Part shown: positions 33,147-42,085 of the stretch, one piece after another | How the letters are laid out: the number at the start of each line of letters is the position of its first letter | Position numbering within the stretch: the stretch's first letter is position 1 | Position numbers and translations under genes: made by a program | The notes under the pieces: model-generated | Databases searched by the model: none | Told to the model about the DNA's origin: nothing | What the model saw: the letters and a program-made list of their open reading frames with translations, nothing else | From: Streptomyces sp. NBC_00376 | GTDB lineage: Bacteria > Actinomycetota > Actinomycetes > Streptomycetales > Streptomycetaceae | Assembly (NCBI RefSeq): GCF_036077095.1 | Contig: NZ_CP107961.1 | Coordinates: 248,001-312,000 of the forward strand | Reading direction: 5' to 3' | DNA: 64,000 nucleotides

Positions 33147-34766
33147 ATGACGACGACGATCGATCCCTCCGCTTCTGCTTCCGCCTCCGCTTCTGCCAAT
33201 GGCGCAGGCGCCCCGGCCGACGTCCGGGGGCGTGTCGTGGAACTGCACGCCCTGCGTGAGCTGGCCCGCAGCGGGCCGAGCGACAAGGCGACCGAGGCCC
33301 AGCACGCCAAGGGCAAGCTGACCGCGCACGAGCGGCTGGCGCTCCTCTTCGACGAGGGCACCTTCTGCGAGGTCGAGCAGTTGCGGCGGCACCGGGCCAC
33401 CGGCTTCGGGCTGGAGGACAAGCGGCCGTACACCGACGGCGTCATCACCGGCTGGGGGCTCGTGGACGGCCGGACCGTCTTCGCCTTCGCCCACGACTTC
33501 CGGATCTTCGGCGGTGCGCTGGGCGAGGCCCACGCCACGAAGATCCACAAGATCATGGACATGGCCATAGCGGCGGGTGCCCCGCTGGTCTCGCTGAACG
33601 ACGGCGCGGGCGCCCGTATCCAGGAGGGCGTCAGCGCGCTCGCGGGTTACGGCGGGATCTTCCAGCGCAACACCCGGGCCTCGGGTGCGATCCCGCAGAT
33701 CAGTGTGATGCTCGGCCCGTGCGCGGGCGGCGCGGCGTACAGCCCGGCGCTGACCGACTTCGTGTTCATGGTCCGCGAGACCTCGCAGATGTTCATCACC
33801 GGACCGGACGTCGTGAAGGCGGTCACCGGTGAGGAGATCACCCAGAACGGGCTCGGCGGCGCGGACGTGCACGCCGAGACCTCGGGCGTCGCGCACTTCG
33901 CGTACGACGACGAGGAGACCTGCATCGCCGAGGTCCGCTACCTGATCGGGATGCTGCCCTCCAACAACCGGCAGGACCCGCCGGTCCAGCCCACCCGCGA
34001 CCCCGCCGACCGGCGCAACGACGGTCTCCTCGATCTCGTGCCCCTCGACGGCAACCGGCCGTACGACATGCGCCAGGTCATCGAGGAACTCGTCGACGAC
34101 GGCGACTACCTGGAGGTCCACGAGCGCTGGGCCCGCAACATCATCTGCGCGATGGCGCGGCTCGACGGACAGGTCGTCGGCATCGTCGCCAACCAGCCCC
34201 AGTCGCTGGCCGGGGTGCTGGACATCGGGGCGTCAGAGAAGGCAGCGCGCTTCGTGCAGATGTGCGACGCCTTCAACATCCCCATCATCACGCTGCTGGA
34301 CGTACCCGGCTTTCTGCCCGGCGTCGACCAGGAGCACGGTGGGATCATCCGGCACGGTGCCAAGCTGCTGTACGCGTACTGCAACGCGACCGTGCCACGG
34401 ATCTCGCTCATTCTGCGCAAGGCCTACGGCGGTGCGTACATCGTGATGGACAGCCAGTCCATCGGTGCGGACCTGACGTACGCCTGGCCGACCAACGAGA
34501 TCGCGGTGATGGGCGCCGATGGTGCCGCCAACGTCATCTTCCGCCGACAGATCGCCGCCGCCGAGGACCCGGAGGCGATGCGCGCCCGCATGGTCGAGGA
34601 GTACAAGGCCGAGCTCATGCACCCGTACTACGCCGCCGAGCGCGGGCTCGTGGACAACGTCATCGACCCGGCCGAAACCCGGGAGGTGCTCGTCAAGTCC
34701 CTGGCGATGCTCCGCAACAAGCACGCCGACCTGCCGTCCCGCAAGCACGGGAACCCGCCGCAGTAG
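33147..34766 (+). CDS. Acyl-CoA carboxylase beta subunit (carboxyltransferase)
   Basis: 539 residues. Typical crotonase-fold carboxyltransferase: EAQHAKGKLTAHERLALLFDEGTFCEVE, SLNDGAGARIQEGVSALAGYGGIF, LGPCAGGAAYSPALTDFVFMV and the second half LLDVPGFLPGVDQEHGGIIRHGAKLLYAY. It takes CO2 from biotin-carboxyl carrier to acyl-CoA, giving malonyl- or methylmalonyl-CoA for polyketide extension. N-terminus has Ser/Ala repeats. A terminator follows at 34882. Which acyl-CoA is used is not visible. Confidence 0.92.
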   Translation: MTTTIDPSASASASASANGAGAPADVRGRVVELHALRELARSGPSDKATEAQHAKGKLTAHERLALLFDEGTFCEVEQLRRHRATGFGLEDKRPYTDGVITGWGLVDGRTVFAFAHDFRIFGGALGEAHATKIHKIMDMAIAAGAPLVSLNDGAGARIQEGVSALAGYGGIFQRNTRASGAIPQISVMLGPCAGGAAYSPALTDFVFMVRETSQMFITGPDVVKAVTGEEITQNGLGGADVHAETSGVAHFAYDDEETCIAEVRYLIGMLPSNNRQDPPVQPTRDPADRRNDGLLDLVPLDGNRPYDMRQVIEELVDDGDYLEVHERWARNIICAMARLDGQVVGIVANQPQSLAGVLDIGASEKAARFVQMCDAFNIPIITLLDVPGFLPGVDQEHGGIIRHGAKLLYAYCNATVPRISLILRKAYGGAYIVMDSQSIGADLTYAWPTNEIAVMGADGAANVIFRRQIAAAEDPEAMRARMVEEYKAELMHPYYAAERGLVDNVIDPAETREVLVKSLAMLRNKHADLPSRKHGNPPQ

Positions 34767-34881
34767 ACGCAAGCGCCGGAACGTGCGGGAGACGGGATCC
34801 CGCCGAGCCCCGGCGACCCTGGCCCCGGTCCTGGTCCGGCTCCCGTTCCGGTCCTGGTCCCGCCGGTGGTCCCGCCCGTGG

Positions 34882-34909
34882 CGGGTCCGATCGCCGCCGA
34901 TCGGACCCG
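34882..34909 (+). terminator. Hairpin after carboxylase genes
   Basis: A perfect 12-bp stem (CGGGTCCGATCG) with CCGC loop, 116 bases after the beta-subunit stop and before the SARP gene. The ~300-base stretch around it (34767-35072) has no gene; it shows Pro/Gly-like tandem CCGGTCC repeats and the SARP promoter region. Confidence 0.6.
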
Positions 34910-35072
34910 TACGGATGTGACCGCATATGACAGGTAACCGGTCCCCGGCGGTATGTCCGCGCCCGGCACCGGAAATCGGTCATCGAGAGTTCGTCCCCGA
35001 TCACCCGTTTCGAACTCCTGGACGGGTAATGTGATCCCGGAATTCCTCGGGGTGGGGGAAACGGGAGGCCCG

Positions 35073-38000
35073 GTGGGGGAACGGTTCTTATTCAAAATCC
35101 TTGGCCCACTCATGGTGACGTCGGGCGAGCGAAAGGTGGTCATCGGCGGGGCACGTCAACGGACCACGCTCGCTCTGCTGTTGCTCAATCCCGGTCGAAC
35201 CGTGCCGGTGGACACTCTGGTGCACGAAGTGTGGAACGGGAACCCGCCCGCCACCGCCCGTACCCAGATCGCCATCGTCATCGCCGCGCTCCGCAAGACG
35301 TTCAAGGCGCAGGGCGCGGCCGACGACACCATCGTGACCACGCATCCGGGATACCTCCTCGACGCCGAGAGCCACTACATCGACTCGGTGGAGTTCACCG
35401 CCCTCGTCGCGCAGGCGGAGACCGACGTGCGGGAGCAGCGCCTGGAGGACGCGGCGGGCCGGTACCGGCGCGCCCTCGACCTGTGGCGCGGGCCCGCGCT
35501 CGCCGGGGTGTCCGGGCTGCTCGTAGAGGAGGAGGCCGGCCGACTCGGTGAGTACCGGCTCAACGCCTACGACGACGCCACCGCCGTCCAGCTGGCGTTG
35601 GGGCGCCACTACGAGCTGCTGCCCGAGCTCGGCGGGGTCGTGCAGGAGAACCCGCTGCGCGAACGGACCCGGTACCACCAGATGCTCGCCCAGTACCGGG
35701 CGGGACGGCGCGCCGAGGCCATGGAGTCCTACCGGGAGGCGCGCGAGCAGTTCATCGAGGAGCTCGGGCTCGAACCGGGCCCGGACCTCCAGGAACTGCA
35801 CGACCTGATCCTGCGCGACGACCCCTCGCTGACCCCGGCCGACGGACCGGTCTCCGTCGCGGCCGAGGCCGCGGTGCCCGAGGTCGTCGTGGTCCCCTCC
35901 GAACTTCCGCCGGACGTACCGGGGTTCACCGGCCGCGAGAGCGAACTCGCGGCCCTGGACGCGCTGATGATCGAATCCGGGGCCACGCTCCAGACCCCCA
36001 CCGTCGGCCTGATCACCGGTGTCGCCGGGGTCGGCAAGTCCGGTCTCGCCCTGCGCTGGGCGCACCGGGTCGCCGACGACTTCCCCGACGGGCGGCTCTT
36101 CGCCGACCTGCGCGGCTACGACGAACAGCACGAGCCCGCATCCGTCGCCGACGTCCTCGGCCGCTTCCTGCGCTCGCTCGGCGTGCCGGGGCAGCAGATC
36201 CCGGAGGCGCTGGAGGAGCGGATCGCGCTCTACCGCAGCCTGCTCACCGAACGCCGCGCGCTGATCGTCCTGGACAATGTGCGCACCCACGCCCAGGTCG
36301 CCCCGCTGCTGCCGGGCAGCGGCGCCAGCTGTGTGGTCGTCACCAGCCGCGACCAGCTGGAGCAGCTGGTGACCTGGCCGAAGGAGGCCCGCGTCCACCT
36401 GGGTGTCCTGCCGCCCGACGCGGCCGTCGAACTCGTCGCCAAGATCGCCGGTGAGGAACGGATCGCAGCCGCCCGAGCGGACGCGAGCCGGCTGGTCGAG
36501 CTCTGCGACCGGCTGCCGCTCGCCCTGCGCATCGCCGCCGCCCGCCTCGCGTCCAAGCCGCACTGGACGGTACGGCACCTGGTGACCAGGCTCAGCGACG
36601 AGCGGCGCAGGCTCGACGAGCTGAGCCAGGGGGAGTCCCGGGTACGGGCCGGGTTCGAGCTCAGCTACCGCTACCTTTCCCCCGACGCGGCCCGCCTCTA
36701 CCGGCGCCTCGGCCTCGCCGACGTACCGGACTTCACCTCTTGGGTGGCTGCCGCGCTGCTCGATGTCGACGTGATCGACGCGGAGCTGCTCCTGGAGGAC
36801 CTGGTGGACACCCAGTTCCTGGAGGTCGTGGGCGTCGATGCGACCGGCCGGCTGCGCTACCGCTTCCAGAACCTGCTGCGTCTGTACGCGGGGGAGCGCG
36901 CCCGGGACGAGGAGTCGGACGACGCCTGGCGGGAGGCCTGCCGCCGGGTCTTCCACACCGCCCTGACCATTGCCCGCGAGGCCCACCGCCGGGAGAGCGG
37001 CGGGGAGTTCAGCATCGTGCACAGCGGCACCGAGCCGGCCACCATCGACACGGACCTGCTGGAGGAGCTGCTCTCGGACCCGCTGGCCTGGTTCGAGGCG
37101 GAGCGGCTCTGCCTGGTCGGCATGGTCGAGCAGGCGGCCCGGATGGGCATGGCCGATCTCGCCTGGGACCTCACGGGGTCCGCGTCCGTGCTCTTCGAGA
37201 CGCGCAGCTACGTGGAGAACTGGGAGAGCTGCGCGGAGCACGCCCTGGACGCGGCCCGCGTCGCCGACGACCGCCTGGGCCAGGCGGTCATGCTGCACCA
37301 CACCGGGGCCGCCGCGCTGATGCGGCAGAGCATGGACGAGGCGAAGGCGCGCTCCGAGGAGGCGCTTGAGCTGTACGGAGATCTGGACGAGCGGCTGGGC
37401 CGAGCACTGGTTCTGCGTAACCTCGCGGTCGTCCACCGTCTTCAGGGCGACCCCGACGCGGCGGCGGACCGGCTGCGCGGGGCCCTGCCCATCTTCCGCG
37501 AGGCCGGCGACCTCTCGTCGGAGTCGTCCGTGCTCCAGAACATGGCCCAGCTGGAGCTGGACCGGGGCAATTACGAGGCCAGCCTCGGCCACGCCCGGGA
37601 CGCGGTACGGGTCGCGGAGTCCATGGATCCCGGCGCCTCGCGCAGCCTCGCCCAGTGCCTGTACCGGCTGGGCAGCGCGCAGCTGCTGTCCGGGCGGGCG
37701 GAGGAGGCCGAGGAGTCGTACCTGCGGGTGGAGGAGCTGTCCCGGGCGAAGGCCGACACCCACGGCCTCGCGCACGCCCTGTACGGACTCGGCCAGGCCC
37801 GGGTGGCGCTCGGCGCGCTCGAATCGGCCGAGACCGCGTACGTCCAGGGCCGCAAGGTCGCCCGCGAGCTCGGCAGCCCCGTGGTCGAGGGATCGATCCG
37901 GCTGAAACTCGGCGTACTCCTGCGGGAGCTGGGCCGGGAGGAGGAGGCCCGCGCCGAACTCCTGGGCGCCAAGGAGCTGTTCACCCGGAGAGGGGCCACG

Positions 38001-38120
38001 CACTGGCAGGAGGAGGTGGCCCGGGAACTCAGCGGATCCCCGGATGTCTCCGCGGAGGTCCCGCCGGAGGTCCCGCCGGTCTCGCCGGAAGTCGCCCCGG
38101 AGGTGGGAATCGGCGAATAG
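35073..38120 (+). CDS. Cluster-situated SARP regulator (large, NB-ARC/TPR)
   Basis: 1015 residues from GTG 35073 with GGGAGG upstream. Winged helix (1-100: FKILGPLMVTSGERKVVIGGARQRTTLALLLLNP), BTAD (104-250), NB-ARC with Walker A GVAGVGKS (316-323) and LIVLDN, then TPRs (EEALELYGDLDERLGRALVLRNLAVVHRLQGDPDAAADRL). Codon 6 is TTA (35088-35090), a classic bldA switch at the beginning of a pathway activator. It is placed at the front of the cluster and probably activates the divergent and downstream operons. Not the same as the SARP at 18431. Confidence 0.93.
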   Translation: MGERFLFKILGPLMVTSGERKVVIGGARQRTTLALLLLNPGRTVPVDTLVHEVWNGNPPATARTQIAIVIAALRKTFKAQGAADDTIVTTHPGYLLDAESHYIDSVEFTALVAQAETDVREQRLEDAAGRYRRALDLWRGPALAGVSGLLVEEEAGRLGEYRLNAYDDATAVQLALGRHYELLPELGGVVQENPLRERTRYHQMLAQYRAGRRAEAMESYREAREQFIEELGLEPGPDLQELHDLILRDDPSLTPADGPVSVAAEAAVPEVVVVPSELPPDVPGFTGRESELAALDALMIESGATLQTPTVGLITGVAGVGKSGLALRWAHRVADDFPDGRLFADLRGYDEQHEPASVADVLGRFLRSLGVPGQQIPEALEERIALYRSLLTERRALIVLDNVRTHAQVAPLLPGSGASCVVVTSRDQLEQLVTWPKEARVHLGVLPPDAAVELVAKIAGEERIAAARADASRLVELCDRLPLALRIAAARLASKPHWTVRHLVTRLSDERRRLDELSQGESRVRAGFELSYRYLSPDAARLYRRLGLADVPDFTSWVAAALLDVDVIDAELLLEDLVDTQFLEVVGVDATGRLRYRFQNLLRLYAGERARDEESDDAWREACRRVFHTALTIAREAHRRESGGEFSIVHSGTEPATIDTDLLEELLSDPLAWFEAERLCLVGMVEQAARMGMADLAWDLTGSASVLFETRSYVENWESCAEHALDAARVADDRLGQAVMLHHTGAAALMRQSMDEAKARSEEALELYGDLDERLGRALVLRNLAVVHRLQGDPDAAADRLRGALPIFREAGDLSSESSVLQNMAQLELDRGNYEASLGHARDAVRVAESMDPGASRSLAQCLYRLGSAQLLSGRAEEAEESYLRVEELSRAKADTHGLAHALYGLGQARVALGALESAETAYVQGRKVARELGSPVVEGSIRLKLGVLLRELGREEEARAELLGAKELFTRRGATHWQEEVARELSGSPDVSAEVPPEVPPVSPEVAPEVGIGE

Positions 38121-38127
38121 GAAGAAA

Positions 38128-38213
38128 GGGGCCGGCCATTTTTCCGGGGCCGGCCACGGGCGGTGGGACGGGGTCCGCTTTGCGGACGGGCTTAATCCGG
38201 CGATATCACGCCG
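38128..38213. other. Short inverted repeats after SARP gene
   Basis: GGGGCCGGCC twice (38128-38137, 38146-38155), GTCCGC-TTT-GCGGAC (38173-38187), and CGGCG-ATATCA-CGCCG (38198-38213). The first two fit a terminator; the third lies before a TAGCGT -10-like box at ~38226 upstream of the sbnB-like gene and may be regulatory. Confidence 0.45.
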
Positions 38214-38274
38214 ATAAGGCCGATGGCTAGCGTCATCACAGAAATTCGGTTTCCCGAGAGCTGTGGAGTCTGTG

Positions 38275-39309
38275 ATGCCGCCTACCCCCGGGGTGCCCTC
38301 GTTCGCCGTGATTCCCGGCGCGCAGGTGCACCGAGTCCTCGACGGCCGGCACGAGGAAGTGGTCCGGCTGATCGAGTCGGCCTACCGCGTGCACGGTGGC
38401 GGTGACACGGTCAACCCGCCTTCCTATTTCCTGCGCTTCCCCGACCGTCCCACCTCACGCATCATCGCGCTGCCCGCCTCCCTCGGCGGCGCCGCACCCG
38501 TCGACGGCATCAAATGGATCTCCAGCTTCCCCGAGAACGTGGCGGCCGGGATTCCCCGGGCCTCCGCCGTGCTCATCCTCAACGACCCGGCCACCGGCTA
38601 CCCGCTGGCCTGTCTGGAGAGCTCCATCATCAGCGCGGCCCGCACCGCCGCCTCGGCGGCGCTCGCCGCGGACCGGCTCACCGAGGGGCGTGAGCGGCCG
38701 CGCCGGATCGGCTTCTTCGGCACCGGCCTGATCGCCCGGTTCATCCACCAGTACCTCGTGGGAACCGGGTGGAGCTTCGAGGAGACCGGGGTGTACGACC
38801 TGTCGGAGGAGCACGCCCGGGGCTTCGCCGAACACCTGGAGCGCGAGGGCGACAACGGCACGGTCACCCTGCACACCGGCCCCGAAGAGCTGATCCGCTC
38901 CAGCGACGTCGTCGTCTTCGCGACCGTCGCCGGAGCCCCGCACGTCACCGACCCGGCGTGGTTCACCCACAACCCGCTGGTCCTGCACGTGTCGCTGCGC
39001 GACCTGTCGCCCGAGGTGATCCTCGCGGCCACCAACGTCGTCGACGACATCGACCACTGCCTCAAGGCCGACACCTCCCCGCACCTCGCCGAACAGCTCA
39101 GCGGGAACCGGGATTTCATCGACGGCACCCTGTACGACGTACTCACCGGCGACCTGAAGATCCCCGACGACCGGCCCGTCGTCTTCTCACCCTTCGGGCT
39201 CGGCGTCCTGGACCTCGCGGTCGGCGGACACATCTACGAAACCCTGCGCGCCGACGGCCAACTCGCCGTCGTGGACGACTTCTTCCACGAGATGCGCCGA
39301 TACGGCTGA
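38275..39309 (+). CDS. sbnB: SbnB-like ornithine-cyclodeaminase-family dehydrogenase
   Basis: 344 residues from ATG 38275, GGAG upstream. Rossmann motif GFFGTGLIARFIHQYL, substrate region NPPSYFLRFPDRPTSRIIALPASLGG and SSFPENVAAGIPRASAVLILNDPATGYPLA. In staphyloferrin B and related pathways SbnB oxidises N-(1-amino-1-carboxy-2-ethyl)-glutamate to 2-oxoglutarate and L-2,3-diaminopropionate. The partner SbnA is encoded at 47080 in the same cluster, so Dap supply is well supported. Twelve bases separate it from trpE. Confidence 0.88.
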   Translation: MPPTPGVPSFAVIPGAQVHRVLDGRHEEVVRLIESAYRVHGGGDTVNPPSYFLRFPDRPTSRIIALPASLGGAAPVDGIKWISSFPENVAAGIPRASAVLILNDPATGYPLACLESSIISAARTAASAALAADRLTEGRERPRRIGFFGTGLIARFIHQYLVGTGWSFEETGVYDLSEEHARGFAEHLEREGDNGTVTLHTGPEELIRSSDVVVFATVAGAPHVTDPAWFTHNPLVLHVSLRDLSPEVILAATNVVDDIDHCLKADTSPHLAEQLSGNRDFIDGTLYDVLTGDLKIPDDRPVVFSPFGLGVLDLAVGGHIYETLRADGQLAVVDDFFHEMRRYG

Positions 39310-39321
39310 GATGAGACGACC

Positions 39322-40857
39322 GTGACCACTCTGCTCGACAGCCCGCCCCGGCCCGCAGGGCCCGGCCCGGGTTCCATCACCGTACGTGTGGAGGAGACCG
39401 CCCTCGCCCCGCACGAACCGCTCGACCTTTACGCCGCGCTGCGCGAGCAGTCGGCGCACGACGTCTTCCTGCTGGAGAGCCGCGAAGGCCCCGGACAGTC
39501 TCCCGGAGCCACCGTCGTGGGCCACGGACTGCTCGCCGAGATCCGGGTGCACGCCGACCGGATCTCGGTCGACGGCGCCGAGGCCGTCGTCGCCGCGGCC
39601 CTCGCGGCCGCCGACGGACTCGGCCTCGCCCCCCGGCCCGGCAACGAACGCGGTCTCCTCCACGGCGACCAGCTCTGGCAACTGCTGCGCACCGTCCAGG
39701 ACCTGTTCACCGTGGAGACCGGCCGGCCCCACGACAGCTACGCCTTCGGCTTCCTCGCCACCTTCGGCTACGGCTCCGCCTGGCACATGGAGACCCTGCC
39801 CGACCGCGGCGAGCGGGACCACGGCGAACCCGACATCGTGCTCGGCCTGTTCCGCGAGACCGTCTGGTACGGCCCCGAACCGGGCACCGTGCGCAGACTC
39901 ACCGCGCACAGCGAAGCCTTCCCCGACCCGGAACCCCTCGACCTGACCGAGGAGACCATCGCGGCGGTCGCCGCCGTCGGCCGGGTACCCGAGGTCCTGC
40001 CCGAGGCGCCCCGGCCGCACGCCGTACGGGACACCTGCGACGAGCAGACCTTCCTCGCGCGGGCCCGGCGCTGCCTGGAGCACATCGGCGTCGGCGACAT
40101 CTACCAGATCCAGATCGGCCACCGCATCGACGTCGAATCCGACCTCGAACCCTTCGAGGTCTACCGGCGGCTGCGCGGCCGCAACCCGTCCCCGTACATG
40201 TACCTCGTCCCGCGCGACGGGCGCACCGTCATCGGCGCCAGCCCCGAAGTGCTCTTCCGCACCGAGGGCGGCAAGGTCGTCATGCGGCCCATCGCCGGGA
40301 CCGCGCCGCGCAGCGGCGACCCCGGTATCGACGAGCCCCGGGTCGCCCGCCTCGTCGCCGACGAGAAGGAACGGGCCGAGCACGTCATGCTCGTCGACCT
40401 GTGCCGCAACGACATCGGCCGGGTCTGCCTGCCCGGCACGCTGGAGGCGCACGGGCTGATGACGGTCGAGACGTACTCGCACGTCTTCCATCTCGTCTCC
40501 ACCGTCGAGGGCACCCTCGCCCCCGAGGACGACACCTGGTCCGTGCTGCGCGCCACCTTCCCGGCGGGCACCGTCACCGGCGCGCCCAAGATCCGCGCCA
40601 TGGAGATCATCGAGGAGCTGGAGAGCGAGCCGCGCGGCATGTACGCGGGCGCCGTCGGCCTCGTCGACCTGCGCGGCTGGAGCCAACTCGCCCTGTGCAT
40701 CCGCACGATCGTGCACGACGGCCGCAGCGGCACCTACTCCACCCAGAGCTGCGCGGGCATCGTCGCCGACTCGTCCCCAGGGGCCGAGTGGCGGGAGACC
40801 CTGCACAAGATGGGCGCGGCCTACTGGTCGCTGACCGGTGAGGAACTGCTGCCGTGA
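39322..40857 (+). CDS. trpE: Anthranilate synthase component I
   Basis: 511 residues from GTG 39322. Chorismate-binding core: GDIYQIQIGHRI, PSPYMYLVPRDGRTVIGASPEVLF, VMRPIAGTAPRSGD, KERAEHVMLVDLCRNDIGRV, FPAGTVTGAPKIRAMEIIEELE. It makes anthranilate from chorismate using ammonia from TrpG. GTGA overlap (40854-40857) with trpG shows translational coupling. It is a cluster copy alongside trpG and trpD; primary trp genes would be elsewhere. Confidence 0.92.
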   Translation: MTTLLDSPPRPAGPGPGSITVRVEETALAPHEPLDLYAALREQSAHDVFLLESREGPGQSPGATVVGHGLLAEIRVHADRISVDGAEAVVAAALAAADGLGLAPRPGNERGLLHGDQLWQLLRTVQDLFTVETGRPHDSYAFGFLATFGYGSAWHMETLPDRGERDHGEPDIVLGLFRETVWYGPEPGTVRRLTAHSEAFPDPEPLDLTEETIAAVAAVGRVPEVLPEAPRPHAVRDTCDEQTFLARARRCLEHIGVGDIYQIQIGHRIDVESDLEPFEVYRRLRGRNPSPYMYLVPRDGRTVIGASPEVLFRTEGGKVVMRPIAGTAPRSGDPGIDEPRVARLVADEKERAEHVMLVDLCRNDIGRVCLPGTLEAHGLMTVETYSHVFHLVSTVEGTLAPEDDTWSVLRATFPAGTVTGAPKIRAMEIIEELESEPRGMYAGAVGLVDLRGWSQLALCIRTIVHDGRSGTYSTQSCAGIVADSSPGAEWRETLHKMGAAYWSLTGEELLP

Positions 40858-41444
40858 AGGTCCTGCTCGTCGACGCGTACGACAGTTTCACCCACATCAT
40901 CGACCAGTACCTGCGCACCCTGGGCGCCGACACCGACGTCGTCCGGTCGCACACCCGTACCCCGCAGCAGCTCGCCGAAATGAGGCCCGACGCGGTCGTC
41001 CTCGGCCCGGGGCCCGGCCACGCGGCCGACTCGGGCCACGTCGAGCTGGTGCGCACCTTCGCCGGGTCCGTACCGCTGCTCGGCATCTGCCTGGGGCACC
41101 AGGCGATCTGCCTGGCCTACGGAGGCCGGGTCACGGTCGCCGAGCGGCTCAAGCACGGCAAGACCAGCCTTGTTCGCCACGACGGTGCCGGGGTGTTCGA
41201 AGGGCTGGAACCGGTGATGACCGCCACGCGCTACCACTCGCTGATCGCCGACGAACCGCTGCCGCCCCCGCTGATCGCCACCGCGCACGCCCAGGACGAC
41301 GGCTATGTGATGGGGCTGCGGCACCGCACGCTCGCCGTGGAAGGGGTGCAGTTCCACCCCGAGTCCATCACCACCGTCGGCGGCCTGCGGCTCCTGGACA
41401 ACTTCCTGACGGCCGCCGGACGGAAATTGAAATCGATCCCCTGA
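40854..41444 (+). CDS. trpG: Anthranilate synthase component II (glutamine amidotransferase)
   Basis: 196 residues. Class I amidotransferase triad: LLGICLGHQAICLAY (nucleophile Cys in GICLGHQ) and VQFHPESITT (His-x-Glu). It supplies NH3 to TrpE. Start GTG 40854 overlaps trpE. A hairpin follows five bases after the stop. Confidence 0.93.
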   Translation: MKVLLVDAYDSFTHIIDQYLRTLGADTDVVRSHTRTPQQLAEMRPDAVVLGPGPGHAADSGHVELVRTFAGSVPLLGICLGHQAICLAYGGRVTVAERLKHGKTSLVRHDGAGVFEGLEPVMTATRYHSLIADEPLPPPLIATAHAQDDGYVMGLRHRTLAVEGVQFHPESITTVGGLRLLDNFLTAAGRKLKSIP

Positions 41445-41448
41445 GACT

Positions 41449-41476
41449 GAGGGTGTGTCCCGTGGGACACACCCTC
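41449..41476 (+). terminator. Hairpin directly after trpG
   Basis: Thirteen-base stem GAGGGTGTGTCCC / GGGACACACCCTC with a minimal loop, starting five bases after the trpG stop. It should terminate or process the sbnB-trpE-trpG transcript before the repeat-protein gene. No run of T follows. Confidence 0.65.
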
Positions 41477-41643
41477 CAGATGGCTGGAATATTCGCGTCC
41501 GGATGGCGCTGATCAGCGGTTATATCAAATATATTGCTGCGTCTGATGGGCGGAAGTCCTGGTGATAATGATTCGAAACAGGTCCTTCCTAATGTTCTGG
41601 ATGTCGGAACGAACCGCAACAGTTCATAGGGGGAAAAGGAATC
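41477..41643 (+). promoter_or_regulatory. AT-rich leader before the DDPWHP repeat gene
   Basis: Unusually AT-rich for this genome, with TATAT-CAA-ATATA at 41521-41533 and a strong AAAAGGAATC ribosome site before ATG 41644. Probably a separate promoter for the repeat gene; no leader peptide with Trp codons was recognised in it. Confidence 0.5.
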
Positions 41644-42066
41644 ATGAAGCTCAAGGCGATCACCGGGAAGATCCAGCAGACCGTCGTCGTGACGCTCGCC
41701 GGTGCGGCGATATTCGCCACCGTGCAGACCGTCTCGGAGGCCGGCCGGGCGGACCGCGTCGGCTCCTACATCACTGCCGCCGCCACGCCGCTCGACGACC
41801 CGTGGCACCCGAGCCCCGTGGCCGTCCAGGCATCGACGTCGGACGACCCGTGGCACCCGAGCCCCGTGGCCGTTCAGGCATCGACGTCGGACGACCCGTG
41901 GCACCCGAGCCCCGTGGCCGTTCAGGCATCGACGTCGGACGACCCGTGGCACCCGAGCTCCATGACCGTCCAGGCATCGGCGCTGGACGACCCGTGGCAC
42001 CCGAGCCCCGTCGCCGTCCAGGGACCGGTTCTGGACGACCCGTGGCACCCGGCGCCGAGCGCCTGA
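41644..42066 (+). CDS. Exported Trp-repeat protein (DDPWHP x 6)
   Basis: 140 residues. Residues 1-50 are a basic-hydrophobic leader ([21 protein letters not shown]..., a likely Sec signal, possible cleavage near SEA-GRA). From residue 51 come six units beginning DDPWHP: three identical 16-mers ([16 protein letters not shown]), two diverged, and a 10-residue final unit ([10 protein letters not shown]). Every Trp of the protein is inside a repeat. No family is recognised. Placed between trpG and trpD and close to a Trp halogenase. It could be a multi-core ribosomal precursor, a tryptophan-responsive element, a metal/flavin-binding secreted protein, or a structural repeat. The reading frame is certain; the role is open. 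Confidence 0.85.
   Translation: MKLKAITGKIQQTVVVTLAGAAIFATVQTVSEAGRADRVGSYITAAATPLDDPWHPSPVAVQASTSDDPWHPSPVAVQASTSDDPWHPSPVAVQASTSDDPWHPSSMTVQASALDDPWHPSPVAVQGPVLDDPWHPAPSA
41794..42063 (+). repeat. 48-bp tandem repeats within the DDPWHP gene
   Basis: Units at 41794-41841, 41842-41889, 41890-41937, 41938-41985, 41986-42033 and a partial one 42034-42063. The first three are nearly identical at the DNA level, which points to recent duplication by recombination, while the last ones have diverged. Confidence 0.9.
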
Positions 42067-42085
42067 CCGAAGAAGGAGAAGACCA

